Assembly: GCA_964555935.1 (NCBI GenBank) | Contig: CAZKUN010000250.1 | Span: 1 to 12,943, forward strand | Source: CAZKUN01 sp964555935 | GTDB lineage: Bacteria > Armatimonadota > Zipacnadia > Zipacnadales > VGFC01 | Direction of reading: 5' to 3' | Length of the DNA: 12,943 bases | Part shown: piece after piece, positions 6,537-12,943 of the stretch | How the letters are laid out: every line of letters starts with the position of its first letter | How positions within the stretch are numbered: position 1 is the stretch's first letter | Program-made: the position numbers and the translations under genes | Notes under the pieces: generated by a model | Database searches by the model: none | What the model saw: the letters and a program-made list of their open reading frames with translations, nothing else | What the model was told of the DNA's origin: nothing

Positions 6537-9254
6537 TCACTCCACCCGACTCAACTGCACGTTGTCGATGTAGAATGCGGTGGCCTCGTCCGCCAGGCTG
6601 ATGAAGCCGAGCCATCGCAACTGCTTGAACTGCGGGTTGGCGCATGGCAGGTCATCCCACTGGGTCTCCGTGCCATCGGGCAGCGTGATGGCGAGCGTGT
6701 AAGTGCCTGTCGCGCGGCTGCCGAGGGCGCACGTGATGTCAATGTGGATCCACTCGCCGACCGGAATGGTGGCAAGCGTTTGCCCGCCGGCCTTCAGCTC
6801 TTCGCCCTCGATCTTGACGGATGGCCCGGGACGATAGGGGCTTGAGGTGTCGCGCCACTCGTGCCAGAACTTCGCGCCGGTCTCAACGCGGACGTCGAAG
6901 CTCATGTGCATCACGCCCATGCGCCAGTTGGGCGTGTAGTACATGTGGGGCTGCCAGATCTGCGCCAACCCTTGGGCGTCTGTGAACTTGAGGCTGCGCG
7001 TGCCCGACGCGCAGGTTGCGTCCGTCACGCGGATCGACGCGTCCTTGTCGGCATCCTCGCCACTCAGTCGATCTACCTTCGGTTGCTCGCCGACCGCCGT
7101 ATCCTCGAAGTCGTCCACTATCGGGCCGGGAGGCGGGGGACGGGGAATCTCGATCTCCGGCCGAACGACTGCCGCCGGCTTGGCAGTCCATGCCTCGTCG
7201 CCGTAGAGCCCGATCTGCGCCACGTCGATGGGTTCGAAGCCCATCTCCAAAGCGGGCGAGCCTTCGTTGAGCGTGAAGTCGTAGTTCTCCGCGTCCACGA
7301 ACAGCGGATCGGCGACGCGAGAGCCCTCGTCGTGACCGGCGGCTTGCCACTCATCGAAGGTATGCCCGGCGAACTCGATGTCCTCAGGCCCACTCGTGTC
7401 CCAGTACAGGTTGCCCTTCAGTCGGAACTGGTCGTTGGTCCAGCCCTTTCCGAGCGGCATCCCGTTATCGGTCAGGACGATGTTGCCCTCGAAGGTGAAC
7501 GAGACATGCTCTTCCTGGCGCGAGCGGATGATCTGCCCCGCGCGGCTGAATGCGAATATGTTGTTGCGGAGGGTGTTTTCCTTGCCGTAGTGCTGATGGA
7601 AGCCCCCCGTCTTCGTATCGTAGACGATGTTGTTCTCCATCAGGATCTCGGTGCTGCCCTCGTCAGTGTAGAGGCCCCACCCGCCGTAGTTGTAGGAGTG
7701 GATATCGTGCATCAGGTTGTTGGTCAGCTGCGTGCCTGGCGAGAGACCGAGGCAGTAGATGGCGCCCATGTCGCTGAGGACGCCATAGCCGATGTGGTGG
7801 ATGTGGTTGTATGAGACGTTGTTATGGTTGGCGCTGCTGGCTGCGTAGCCCCAACTCCACCCGACGGAGACGCCCGTGTAGCGGAAGTCGCAGATCTCGT
7901 TATGGGTAACGTCGTGGTAGGATGTGCGCCCAATCCAGACACCGATCCCCGCCGGGAAGACGTGGCCGCCGTCGTGGATGAAGCAGTTGTCGATCGTGTT
8001 GCGGCGGGCCTGGTCGAACTCGTTCTCCTCCGACGATGTCTCGCCGATGCGGACGCCGCCTGCGCCGAGGTCGTGGATCTCGCACCGCTGCACGAGGTTG
8101 TCCTTCGTCCCATGACGGAGCCAGAGCCCGTACTCGCCGACATGCCCGATCTCGCAGTTCTCGATTGTGATGTTGCTGGCGCCATCCAGCACCACCGCGG
8201 CCTGCGTGTGACTCACGGCGCTCTGGCCGTCGACAGTCGTGGTCTTGTCAGCGACCCAGTCCGCGTGTTGGAAGCTGATGCCTGATAGCGTGATGTGCTC
8301 AACGGGCAGGCCCACGTCCGGCTGGCCCTGGAAGACCACGAGGCTGCGCAGCCTCGGCGCGATGACCTCCGCCGCTTCCATGTCCTCGTCAGGCAGCGGC
8401 CAATAGAACAGCTTGCCCGAGGCGCGATCGAGATACCATTCGCCCGGCGCGTCGAGCGCCTCGCGGTAGTTCTCGATGTGGTAACGCTGCTTCCGCTCCC
8501 AATAGCCCACCGGCCAGCCGGAGCGATTCGTGTAGCGAACCGTGCGGTCGGCCTCGTTCAGGTCCTCAATCCAGTGCGTTGAGGCGGTCCAGGAGTGATA
8601 GACATACAGGTTCACGTCGTCGATGTCGGGCCAGGGCTTGAGGTCGCCTTCGAGGTACTTGAAGCCCTTGCAGGCCTCCACATTGCTGCGGTGCTCGTGT
8701 GGATTGGCGAACTCGGGCAGGGGGCCGTCCGTGCGCAAGTAGCCCTCGTTCGGCGTGCGCGCGCGCGTGCGGCGCTCGCCATTGACCCAGAGCTGATGGA
8801 AGTACCAGTCTCCCGCTGAGACCTCCGGAATCTCAGCTTCCCAGAGGTCGCCCTCGCTCTTCTCCCAGCCGGCGATCGGCGATCCGCCGCTGACGACGAC
8901 CGTCTCGCCCGGCTGGGCGGCGATCGTGATGGGCGCCTCCGGCGAGCCGGAGTTCTCGGGCCCAAACAGCACGGGCTGGTTCAGTCGGTAGGTTCCCTCG
9001 CGCATGTAGACGGTGCGAGGCTCGCCTTGAGATGTCGCGGCCTGCGCGATGCGTATGGCCTCTTGCGCGCGACCCAGCGTGGCGAAGGGCCCATCGGTCT
9101 TCTGCGCATCTGGGGCCTCAAGCGTGCCAGACCACTCGTCATCGCCTTCGGGCGAGACATAGAAGTCCGCGGCGGCCCCGCCATGGGCGCAGCCGCTGCC
9201 GGCGGTGATGAAGACGAGCGAAAGCACGGTGAGCGTGGTTGTGGATGCCGACAT
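6537..9254 (-). CDS. Exported right-handed parallel beta-helix protein, GH141-like
   Basis: 905 residues, exported. Residues 1-22 are a signal sequence ending TAGSGC; the Cys could be lipidated, but position -3 is Gly, so plain Sec cleavage after GGAAA is an alternative. The mature protein opens with DFYVSPEGDD...PFATLGRAQEAI, then TVYMREGTYRL, GPENSGSPEAPITI and VVVSGGSPIAGW. This is the start typical of large polysaccharide-degrading beta-helix proteins. LWVNGERRTRARTPN (156-170) is characteristic of GH141-like proteins. Repeated coils run from about 315 to 620 (NITIENCEIGHVGEYGLWLR, NLVQRCEIHDLGAGGVRIGE, LSDMGAIYCLG, WGLYTDEGS). Asp495 and Asp531 are candidate catalytic residues by context. 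After a Pro-rich linker (704-711), residues 712-905 form a jelly-roll-like module beginning IVDDFED and ending FYIDNVQLSRV. The start at 9254 is chosen because AGGAGG lies 9 nt upstream and the signal peptide follows; the frame stays open upstream without coding character. First gene of a three-gene operon. The substrate is unknown. Confidence 0.85.
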   Translation of the reverse strand: MSASTTTLTVLSLVFITAGSGCAHGGAAADFYVSPEGDDEWSGTLEAPDAQKTDGPFATLGRAQEAIRIAQAATSQGEPRTVYMREGTYRLNQPVLFGPENSGSPEAPITIAAQPGETVVVSGGSPIAGWEKSEGDLWEAEIPEVSAGDWYFHQLWVNGERRTRARTPNEGYLRTDGPLPEFANPHEHRSNVEACKGFKYLEGDLKPWPDIDDVNLYVYHSWTASTHWIEDLNEADRTVRYTNRSGWPVGYWERKQRYHIENYREALDAPGEWYLDRASGKLFYWPLPDEDMEAAEVIAPRLRSLVVFQGQPDVGLPVEHITLSGISFQHADWVADKTTTVDGQSAVSHTQAAVVLDGASNITIENCEIGHVGEYGLWLRHGTKDNLVQRCEIHDLGAGGVRIGETSSEENEFDQARRNTIDNCFIHDGGHVFPAGIGVWIGRTSYHDVTHNEICDFRYTGVSVGWSWGYAASSANHNNVSYNHIHHIGYGVLSDMGAIYCLGLSPGTQLTNNLMHDIHSYNYGGWGLYTDEGSTEILMENNIVYDTKTGGFHQHYGKENTLRNNIFAFSRAGQIIRSRQEEHVSFTFEGNIVLTDNGMPLGKGWTNDQFRLKGNLYWDTSGPEDIEFAGHTFDEWQAAGHDEGSRVADPLFVDAENYDFTLNEGSPALEMGFEPIDVAQIGLYGDEAWTAKPAAVVRPEIEIPRPPPPGPIVDDFEDTAVGEQPKVDRLSGEDADKDASIRVTDATCASGTRSLKFTDAQGLAQIWQPHMYYTPNWRMGVMHMSFDVRVETGAKFWHEWRDTSSPYRPGPSVKIEGEELKAGGQTLATIPVGEWIHIDITCALGSRATGTYTLAITLPDGTETQWDDLPCANPQFKQLRWLGFISLADEATAFYIDNVQLSRVE

Positions 9255-9263
9255 AGACCTAGG

Positions 9264-9269
9264 CCTCCT
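9264..9269 (-). promoter_or_regulatory. Ribosome binding site fixing the beta-helix protein start
   Basis: A full AGGAGG at 9-nt spacing from ATG 9254. It decides between this start and the longer open frame reaching 9536, whose extra N-terminus is Arg-rich and overlaps the PilP/GspC-like gene. Confidence 0.8.
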
Positions 9270-9329
9270 GTGGGGCTGTGCGGGCGAGGTTCCTTGCTCT
9301 CTGTCGGAGCGCCTCCAGTAGAACAACAG

Positions 9330-9354
9330 ACGGGCCCCCGGTGTGGAGGCCCGT
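9330..9354 (-). terminator. Terminator of the PilP/GspC-like lipoprotein gene
   Basis: A 10-bp stem (9330-9339 with 9345-9354, loop of 5) about 25 bp past the stop at 9380. In minus-strand RNA all ten pairs form, one as a G-U wobble; in plus-strand RNA that pair is a C-A mismatch, so the structure is oriented for minus-strand transcription. It is followed by CTGTTGTTCT. It separates this gene from the beta-helix operon, which may still be reached by read-through since no clear promoter is visible in 9255-9329. Confidence 0.7.
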
Positions 9355-9379
9355 GTCGTTCGCCTGACTGTCTGAGAGC

Positions 9380-10210
9380 CTATCGTCCGCCACGTCCTCG
9401 GTAGCTGCCGCCGCCCATGCCTCCGCCGCGTCCGCCGCCGTAGCGAGCGCGCATTCGCTCCCGCATCGCATTGCGGTCCGCTTCGCTCATGTTCTCCCAG
9501 TACGCGCGGCGGGCTTCGGACGACATGCCGCGCCAATCGGGCTCGCCGCCGGATGAGCTTGGGCTAGCTGAGGAGCCGGAGGACGCCGAGGAAGTCGATG
9601 GAGTGCTCTCGCTGGATGCGTCCGAACTGGCGCTAGCCACCTTCTCCGTGGCGATTTCCTTCTCGCCGAGCTTCAGCGCGTAATCCTTGTCAGCCTGCTT
9701 CAGCGCGACCGTGCCGGGCCCGACCTCGATGACCTGCAAGCCGAACACGGTCTCGCCGACTGCGGCGAAGTGGCCTTCGCCGGTCTTGATGTTCTCAAGC
9801 AGCACCTCAAGCCCGTCCGTCGTCTCGATGATGCCCGTCAGCGCGATGTCCGCTGTTGGGTCGGGCGGCTTCGGGGGCTCGGGCGTGGCTGCGGGCGTGG
9901 CTGACTTCGGCGATGCGGTCCCGCCGCCTCCACCTGATTCTCCGCCGCCCGTCTCGCGACGGTTCACGACCAGCGGGCGAAACACGTCTCGCTCCGCGAT
10001 CGTCTCGTAGTTGGCGGATGCAGCGGCGGGGAGATCCGGCTCATACGCATCGGGCTCACCCAGGTCGTCGTCGACCTCAGGCGCGCCGTTGGCGATGGCG
10101 GCTCCCGGCTTGTCGCTCGCTTTGCAGCCGACAGCGAAGAACGCCGCGCCGACTAGGGCGGAGAGCAGTAATGCGACCGTCAATATGTGCGGGCGTGGCC
10201 TGCGCGACAT
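9380..10210 (-). CDS. PilP/GspC-like lipoprotein with Gly/Arg-rich C-terminal tail
   Basis: A 276-residue predicted lipoprotein. Residues 1-29 are a lipoprotein signal (RRPRPH, hydrophobic LLLSALVGAAFF core, A26-V27-G28-C29). An acidic segment (46-60) precedes ERDVFRPLV (73-81), a motif seen just before the homology domain in GspC/PilP-type proteins of secretion and pilus machines. After a Gly/Pro linker, residues 120-187 form the small beta domain: IALTGIIETTDGLEVLLEN, GHFAAVGETVFG, LQVIEVGPGTVALKQ. Residues 193-223 are Ser-rich. DWRGMSSEARRAYWENMSEADRN (225-247) is a short charged helix. The tail 254-276 is Gly/Arg-rich with RGG-type repeats. ATG 10210 is chosen over GTG 10225 because GAGGA lies 8 nt upstream of the ATG. 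No other type II secretion or type IV pilus gene is in view, so its machine partner is unknown. The domain call rests on motif similarity only. Confidence 0.78.
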   Translation of the reverse strand: MSRRPRPHILTVALLLSALVGAAFFAVGCKASDKPGAAIANGAPEVDDDLGEPDAYEPDLPAAASANYETIAERDVFRPLVVNRRETGGGESGGGGGTASPKSATPAATPEPPKPPDPTADIALTGIIETTDGLEVLLENIKTGEGHFAAVGETVFGLQVIEVGPGTVALKQADKDYALKLGEKEIATEKVASASSDASSESTPSTSSASSGSSASPSSSGGEPDWRGMSSEARRAYWENMSEADRNAMRERMRARYGGGRGGGMGGGSYRGRGGR

Positions 10211-10387
10211 TGCGGAGATCCTCACACGTGCGGACTTATGCGATTTGTGCTATTATTCGGCGAGCCCGGCCACATGCCTCTTCCCATGCAGAAGGAATGG
10301 CCCGCCGCCGACCGACCTTGCACTGGTAGACGCTCGCGCGCCGCACGAGTTCACACGGACGTGAGAACATCATTTCGGAGTCCGTTG
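10211..10387. other. Divergent intergenic region between two exported-protein genes
   Basis: 177 bp between oppositely oriented starts, expected to hold both promoters. The only AT-rich patch is around 10236-10257 and includes TATTAT at 10251-10256 on the plus strand, a possible -10 element. No matching -35 hexamer is evident at the usual distance, so I do not call a promoter. The open plus-strand frame across this region lacks coding character and a ribosome site. Confidence 0.4.
10219..10223 (-). promoter_or_regulatory. Ribosome binding site deciding the PilP/GspC-like start
   Basis: GAGGA, 8 nt before ATG 10210. The upstream in-frame GTG at 10225 overlaps this site and would add five residues ahead of the signal peptide, so the ATG is preferred. 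Confidence 0.65.
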
Positions 10388-12574
10388 ATGGTAGCACGCG
10401 CCGCTGGGGCACTGTCGCTCGCCCTGGCTCTGATGATCCCAGCTGTTCGCGCCCAGGACGCATCGGTGACCTGGGGGCGCGACTACGGGTTCGCGCTTTC
10501 CGCGCCCGAGGGCTGGACGCTCGCCCGTGACATCAAGGGCAGCGGCGTCTCCTTGCGCTCTCCGGGACGCGCCGAGCTAGTCGAACTCGCTTTCTGGCCT
10601 GTCAGCGTCGGCGTTACGAACGCCGAAAGCGTTGCAGCCGAGCACGAGCGCATCCTCGCGGGCAAAGTCGCCTACACCCGCTCTGACATGCAGGCGCTGG
10701 AGACGGCCGGCGCCGGCGAGGGCGTCTATGTCACCGGGCTTGTGAAGCTTGCGGACGGAACCGACGTGGGATCGGCCTTCGCGGCGTTCCTACGCGACGG
10801 GGTGGGGTATGTTATCGGCGTATTTGTCCCGCCGAACGCCCTGCCGGACGCGCGCGAGGAACTGATCGAGCCGGTGCTGGCGCGCTTCTCGCTGACCGGC
10901 CGGCTCGCCGGGCCGCCGATTGCCGTCCCTGAGCCCGATCCCGAACCCGTAACGCCTGAGCCTGTGGCGCCCGAGCCGGATCCCGTCACTCAGCCTCCGG
11001 AGCCCATCGTGGAACCGGATCCCGAGCCCGATCCGGTGACGCCCGACCCAGTCGAGCCCGCGCCCGTGGTCGAACCGGATCCCGAGCCCGAGCCGATGAC
11101 GCCCGACCCAGTCGACCCCGTGCCCGTGATCGAACCGGATCCCGAGCCCGAGTACTCCACCGAGCCGGGCCTCAATGGGCCACAGGTCGAGACGAGCCAG
11201 AGCCCTGAACTCGTGGCGGTCGCCCCTGACGATGCCGACCCCAAGACCGGCGCTGCCGCCGGAGGGGAGCAACTCCCGGACCGGTATGCGCCCGACCAGT
11301 GGGACTTGTATACGCACCCGCTCGGGTTCTCGATGAGGTTGCCACGCGGTTGGCAGTGCAGCGTCACTGAAGGAGCCATTCTCGCGGCTGATCAGACCGG
11401 GATGAGGGTCTATCTGCTGCCGCTGGTTGGGACAGTTGAGGTCGCCGACTCCGAAACGGCCATCACATACGTTCGGCAGGCGCTATCCTCTGACGTGGTT
11501 GTGCGGTCGGTTGAGTGCGACGCCTGCGTGGGCGAGCGAGGCGTGGTCTGGGTGAGCGTGCGGGCTTCAATCGCAGGCAGGGAGGCGCAAGGACTGTTTG
11601 CGCTCGCCCAAGGACCCGGGACAGCGTTACTGGCCGGTGGCATCGCGCCGGGCTCCATGGGACGCGAGCTGCCGCTCATGGTCTCGGGGATCACGAGTAC
11701 CTTCCAGGCCAGATTCGCCACGCCCGATCAGGCGGAATCTGTCAGCCCCACAGTCGAATGGAGGGATGCCTCACGCGCGCTGAAGTGCCAAGCCCCAGTT
11801 GGCTGGCGGCTATCGGGTGGCGTGCAGCCCTTCGACGAGACGGCCACGATCCAGATCAAAGCCACGCGCGATGATGGACGGGCGTGGTTCGTCTGGTCGC
11901 AGCCGGTGCGTCCCATGCTCCGCGAATTGACCGAGGCGATGCACCGGTTGGGCTTCCGCAACGGCGACCCGTATTACGCCTACGACGGGATTGACGCCAG
12001 GATGGTGATGTCTCGCGGAACGGGCGCTGATCTGCTGAACGCGTATCTGCTGCCCGATGGAATCGTGCCGATGCCCGCGGGGTCCACGCTCGGGGAGCCG
12101 GTTGGTTTGGGCAACACCGGGCTTCTGGGCCACGCGGGCGAGCAGTCGGCGCTCATCGAGGTCAGTCCGGCTGGCGGCGCAAACGGAGCGCGGGGCACGT
12201 GTGTCGTGAGTCAGGGCACGATTGAGGGCTCGCGCGGCGGGTGGTTCTGGGAGGCGGGGTGTTTGGCCTATGGAGGCGATCCCGACGCGCTTGACGAAGC
12301 CTCAAGCGCGCTGCGCGACACCATCCACTCAGCCAAGACGACTACGGTTCAGGTCGCCCGGCTGCAAGACCTCATCGCTCGAGCGACCCGCGTTGCGAGC
12401 GCTTCGTTCTGGCCGTCAGGCGCGCGGAAGTCCACTGTTCAGCGCGCCCTGGAGGTCGTTTCTGACGAGGGCCGGACCTACATCGTCCCAGTCGCGGCGG
12501 GGCGCGTGTGGGCGGAGGTCGCCGACGGGTCGCTGCAGCCCTGTGGGGCGGTAGCGTCATCAACATCGAACTGA
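10388..12574 (+). CDS. Secreted three-module protein with Pro/Glu/Asp-rich repeat linker
   Basis: 728 residues; I do not recognise a named family. Residues 1-22 are a Sec signal peptide (ARAAGALSLALALMIPAVRAQ, cleavage near RAQ-D). Three globular modules share a start motif of the form GF-x-L-x-x-P-x-GW: DYGFALSAPEGW (32-43), PLGFSMRLPRGW (311-322) and ALKCQAPVGW (464-473). Each is followed by beta strands and an amphipathic helix, similar in style to PsbP/DUF1795-like domains. Modules one and two are joined by a Pro/Glu/Asp linker (178-258) with repeating VEPDPEPxPxTPDPVxPxPV units, which probably forms a stiff extended spacer. The last about 70 residues (656-728) form a separate segment. 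Start 10388 is chosen over upstream codons because the signal peptide begins there and GGAG (10377-10380) lies 7 nt before it. It is divergent from the PilP/GspC-like gene and 39 bp upstream of a small zinc-ribbon-like gene. Role unknown; an extracytoplasmic binding or scaffold function is a guess. Confidence 0.8.
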   Translation: MVARAAGALSLALALMIPAVRAQDASVTWGRDYGFALSAPEGWTLARDIKGSGVSLRSPGRAELVELAFWPVSVGVTNAESVAAEHERILAGKVAYTRSDMQALETAGAGEGVYVTGLVKLADGTDVGSAFAAFLRDGVGYVIGVFVPPNALPDAREELIEPVLARFSLTGRLAGPPIAVPEPDPEPVTPEPVAPEPDPVTQPPEPIVEPDPEPDPVTPDPVEPAPVVEPDPEPEPMTPDPVDPVPVIEPDPEPEYSTEPGLNGPQVETSQSPELVAVAPDDADPKTGAAAGGEQLPDRYAPDQWDLYTHPLGFSMRLPRGWQCSVTEGAILAADQTGMRVYLLPLVGTVEVADSETAITYVRQALSSDVVVRSVECDACVGERGVVWVSVRASIAGREAQGLFALAQGPGTALLAGGIAPGSMGRELPLMVSGITSTFQARFATPDQAESVSPTVEWRDASRALKCQAPVGWRLSGGVQPFDETATIQIKATRDDGRAWFVWSQPVRPMLRELTEAMHRLGFRNGDPYYAYDGIDARMVMSRGTGADLLNAYLLPDGIVPMPAGSTLGEPVGLGNTGLLGHAGEQSALIEVSPAGGANGARGTCVVSQGTIEGSRGGWFWEAGCLAYGGDPDALDEASSALRDTIHSAKTTTVQVARLQDLIARATRVASASFWPSGARKSTVQRALEVVSDEGRTYIVPVAAGRVWAEVADGSLQPCGAVASSTSN
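11012..11151 (+). repeat. 60-bp tandem repeat, about 2.3 copies, coding
   Basis: Units begin with GAACCGGATCCCGAGCCCGA at 11012, 11072 and 11132, exactly 60 bp apart, the last partial. They keep the reading frame and encode the VEPDPEP-type linker of the secreted three-module protein. The few differences between units (for example GAT/GAG and GTG/ATG codons) suggest recent duplication followed by slight drift. Such repeats can expand or contract. Confidence 0.9.
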
Positions 12575-12597
12575 ACGGCCTGCGGATAGCCGGCCGT
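12575..12597 (+). repeat. Weak hairpin between the last two genes
   Basis: A 6-bp stem ACGGCC / GGCCGT with an 11-nt loop directly after the stop of the three-module gene. It has no T-run. Since the next start is only 39 bp from the stop, a real terminator here is unlikely; it may shape the ribosome access of the next gene. Confidence 0.3.
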
Positions 12598-12613
12598 CAA
12601 CGGGAGGGCACCC

Positions 12614-12826
12614 ATGCGTAAACTCGTAGACTGCGAACACTGTGGTGGGAGCAAACAATGCAACGTCCGCAGCGGCAAGAGCTGCGACCAGTGCATGCTG
12701 GCGGCCGGGCGCAAGCCGAAGGACTGGGCCATGGTCCGCTGCTCGATCTGCGGAGGACGCGGCCGGATCGCGGTCGAGGTCGAAGAAGAAGCCGAGAAGA
12801 CAGAGGAAGAAGCATCGGACGAGTAG
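12614..12826 (+). CDS. Small zinc-ribbon-like protein with DnaJ-type CxxCxG motifs
   Basis: A 70-residue protein with seven cysteines: C7-x-x-C10-G-G, C16, C24-x-x-C27, and C43-x-x-C46-x-G-x-G. The last is a full match to the CxxCxGxG repeat of the DnaJ cysteine-rich domain, and the first is a partial one. Four CxxC-type ligand pairs are nearly complete, so one or two zinc sites are likely. From residue 53 the protein becomes a strongly acidic tail (VEVEEEAEKTEEE). No signal peptide, so it is probably cytoplasmic. GGGAGG (12602-12607) lies 6 nt upstream of the ATG, which supports a real gene. It is probably cotranscribed with the three-module gene 39 bp upstream. Partner and function unknown; it could be a small chaperone-related or nucleic-acid-associated zinc protein. 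Confidence 0.75.
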   Translation: MRKLVDCEHCGGSKQCNVRSGKSCDQCMLAAGRKPKDWAMVRCSICGGRGRIAVEVEEEAEKTEEEASDE

Positions 12827-12943
12827 CCGGCGCCCGATTCCAGCCGTTGGTGAAACTGCTGCGATAATCCCGGCTCCGGGCGTGGCGAGCATGCCGTCGC
12901 GCCCGGCGCCCGATGGTGTTTCCTGACTCATGACCACTGGACC
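12827..12943 (+). other. Right-edge non-coding stretch with a possible terminator
   Basis: A 7-bp stem CCGGGCG (12876-12882) / CGCCCGG (12900-12906) with a 17-nt loop starts about 50 bp after the zinc-ribbon stop and is followed by GATGGTGTTTCC. It may end the transcript, but it is weaker than the other hairpins. A 12-bp direct repeat CCGGCGCCCGAT occurs at 12827-12838 and 12903-12914. An ATG at 12930 has no ribosome site, so no further gene is called before the window ends. Confidence 0.35.

Noticed and set aside
6861..7814. 317-codon plus-strand open frame opposite the beta-helix gene
   Set aside because: Antisense shadow; the minus strand shows continuous beta-helix repeats.
9255..9536. 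N-terminal extension of the beta-helix protein back to 9536
   Set aside because: Arg-rich, overlaps the end of the PilP/GspC-like gene and its terminator. The signal peptide and AGGAGG site place the start at 9254.
10187..10387. N-terminal extension of the three-module protein back to 10187
   Set aside because: Would overlap the start of the divergent lipoprotein and place 67 non-coding-like residues before an obvious signal peptide; GGAG precedes ATG 10388.
11012..11151. Possible CRISPR-like repeat array
   Set aside because: Units are directly adjacent with no unique spacers and code for protein in frame.
10790..11317. Minus-strand repeat-rich frames opposite the Pro/Glu linker
   Set aside because: The repeats reflect the 60-bp tandem DNA units read backwards; the plus-strand protein explains them.
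12560..12937. 125-codon minus-strand open frame with a hydrophobic stretch at the right edge
   Set aside because: The hydrophobic stretch is the antisense of the Glu/Lys-rich tail of the zinc-ribbon-like protein; no ribosome site.
12930..12943. ATG near the right edge as the start of a next gene
   Set aside because: Only a few codons are visible and no ribosome site precedes it.

Overview
The window is 12.9 kb of GC-rich, coding-dense bacterial DNA. Several exported proteins carry Sec or lipoprotein signals, and one lipoprotein resembles PilP/GspC envelope proteins, which points to a Gram-negative (diderm) cell. The mix of secreted carbohydrate-active proteins, a ThuA-Gfo/Idh/MocA fusion and cysteine-rich uncharacterised proteins is typical of environmental lineages such as Armatimonadota, Planctomycetota or Lentisphaerota-like bacteria. 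That placement is an inference from gene content; no rRNA or other phylogenetic marker is present. I see no tRNA, rRNA, CRISPR array, transposase or phage gene, and no gene-free stretch longer than 300 bases.

Left part (1-2208): two minus-strand genes. An Eis-like GNAT/SCP2 acetyltransferase (2004-835) is followed by a small acidic lipoprotein (740-83). The lipoprotein's signal peptide and mature part lie in different frames, so there is an apparent single-base frameshift at a G5 run. The divergent gap 2005-2220 contains two inverted repeats.

Middle part (2209-9254): a plus-strand ThuA-like/Gfo-Idh-MocA fusion protein (2221-3828) faces a tight three-gene minus-strand operon (9254 to 3941). 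The operon encodes a large secreted right-handed beta-helix protein resembling GH141, then a secreted TIM-barrel glycosidase-like protein with a beta-sandwich inserted after its first putative catalytic Glu, then a cysteine-rich protein built from two DUF1284-like halves. Gaps between these genes are 13 and 6 bp, and an 11-bp-stem hairpin ends the operon. A plausible reading is extracytoplasmic attack on a complex glycan followed by cytoplasmic oxidation or epimerisation of an unusual sugar. The role of the DUF1284-like protein is unknown.

Right part (9330-12943): a PilP/GspC-like lipoprotein with a Gly/Arg-rich tail (10210-9380) diverges from a 728-residue secreted protein (10388-12574). The latter has three related globular modules and a Pro/Glu/Asp linker encoded by 60-bp tandem repeats. 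A 70-residue zinc-ribbon-like protein follows 39 bp downstream.

The items most worth following up are the duplicated DUF1284-like protein in a glycosidase operon, the frameshifted lipoprotein, the inserted domain in the glycosidase-like protein, the RGG-tailed lipoprotein, and the hairpins in the intergenic regions. Family names were assigned by reading sequence motifs, without any database search.
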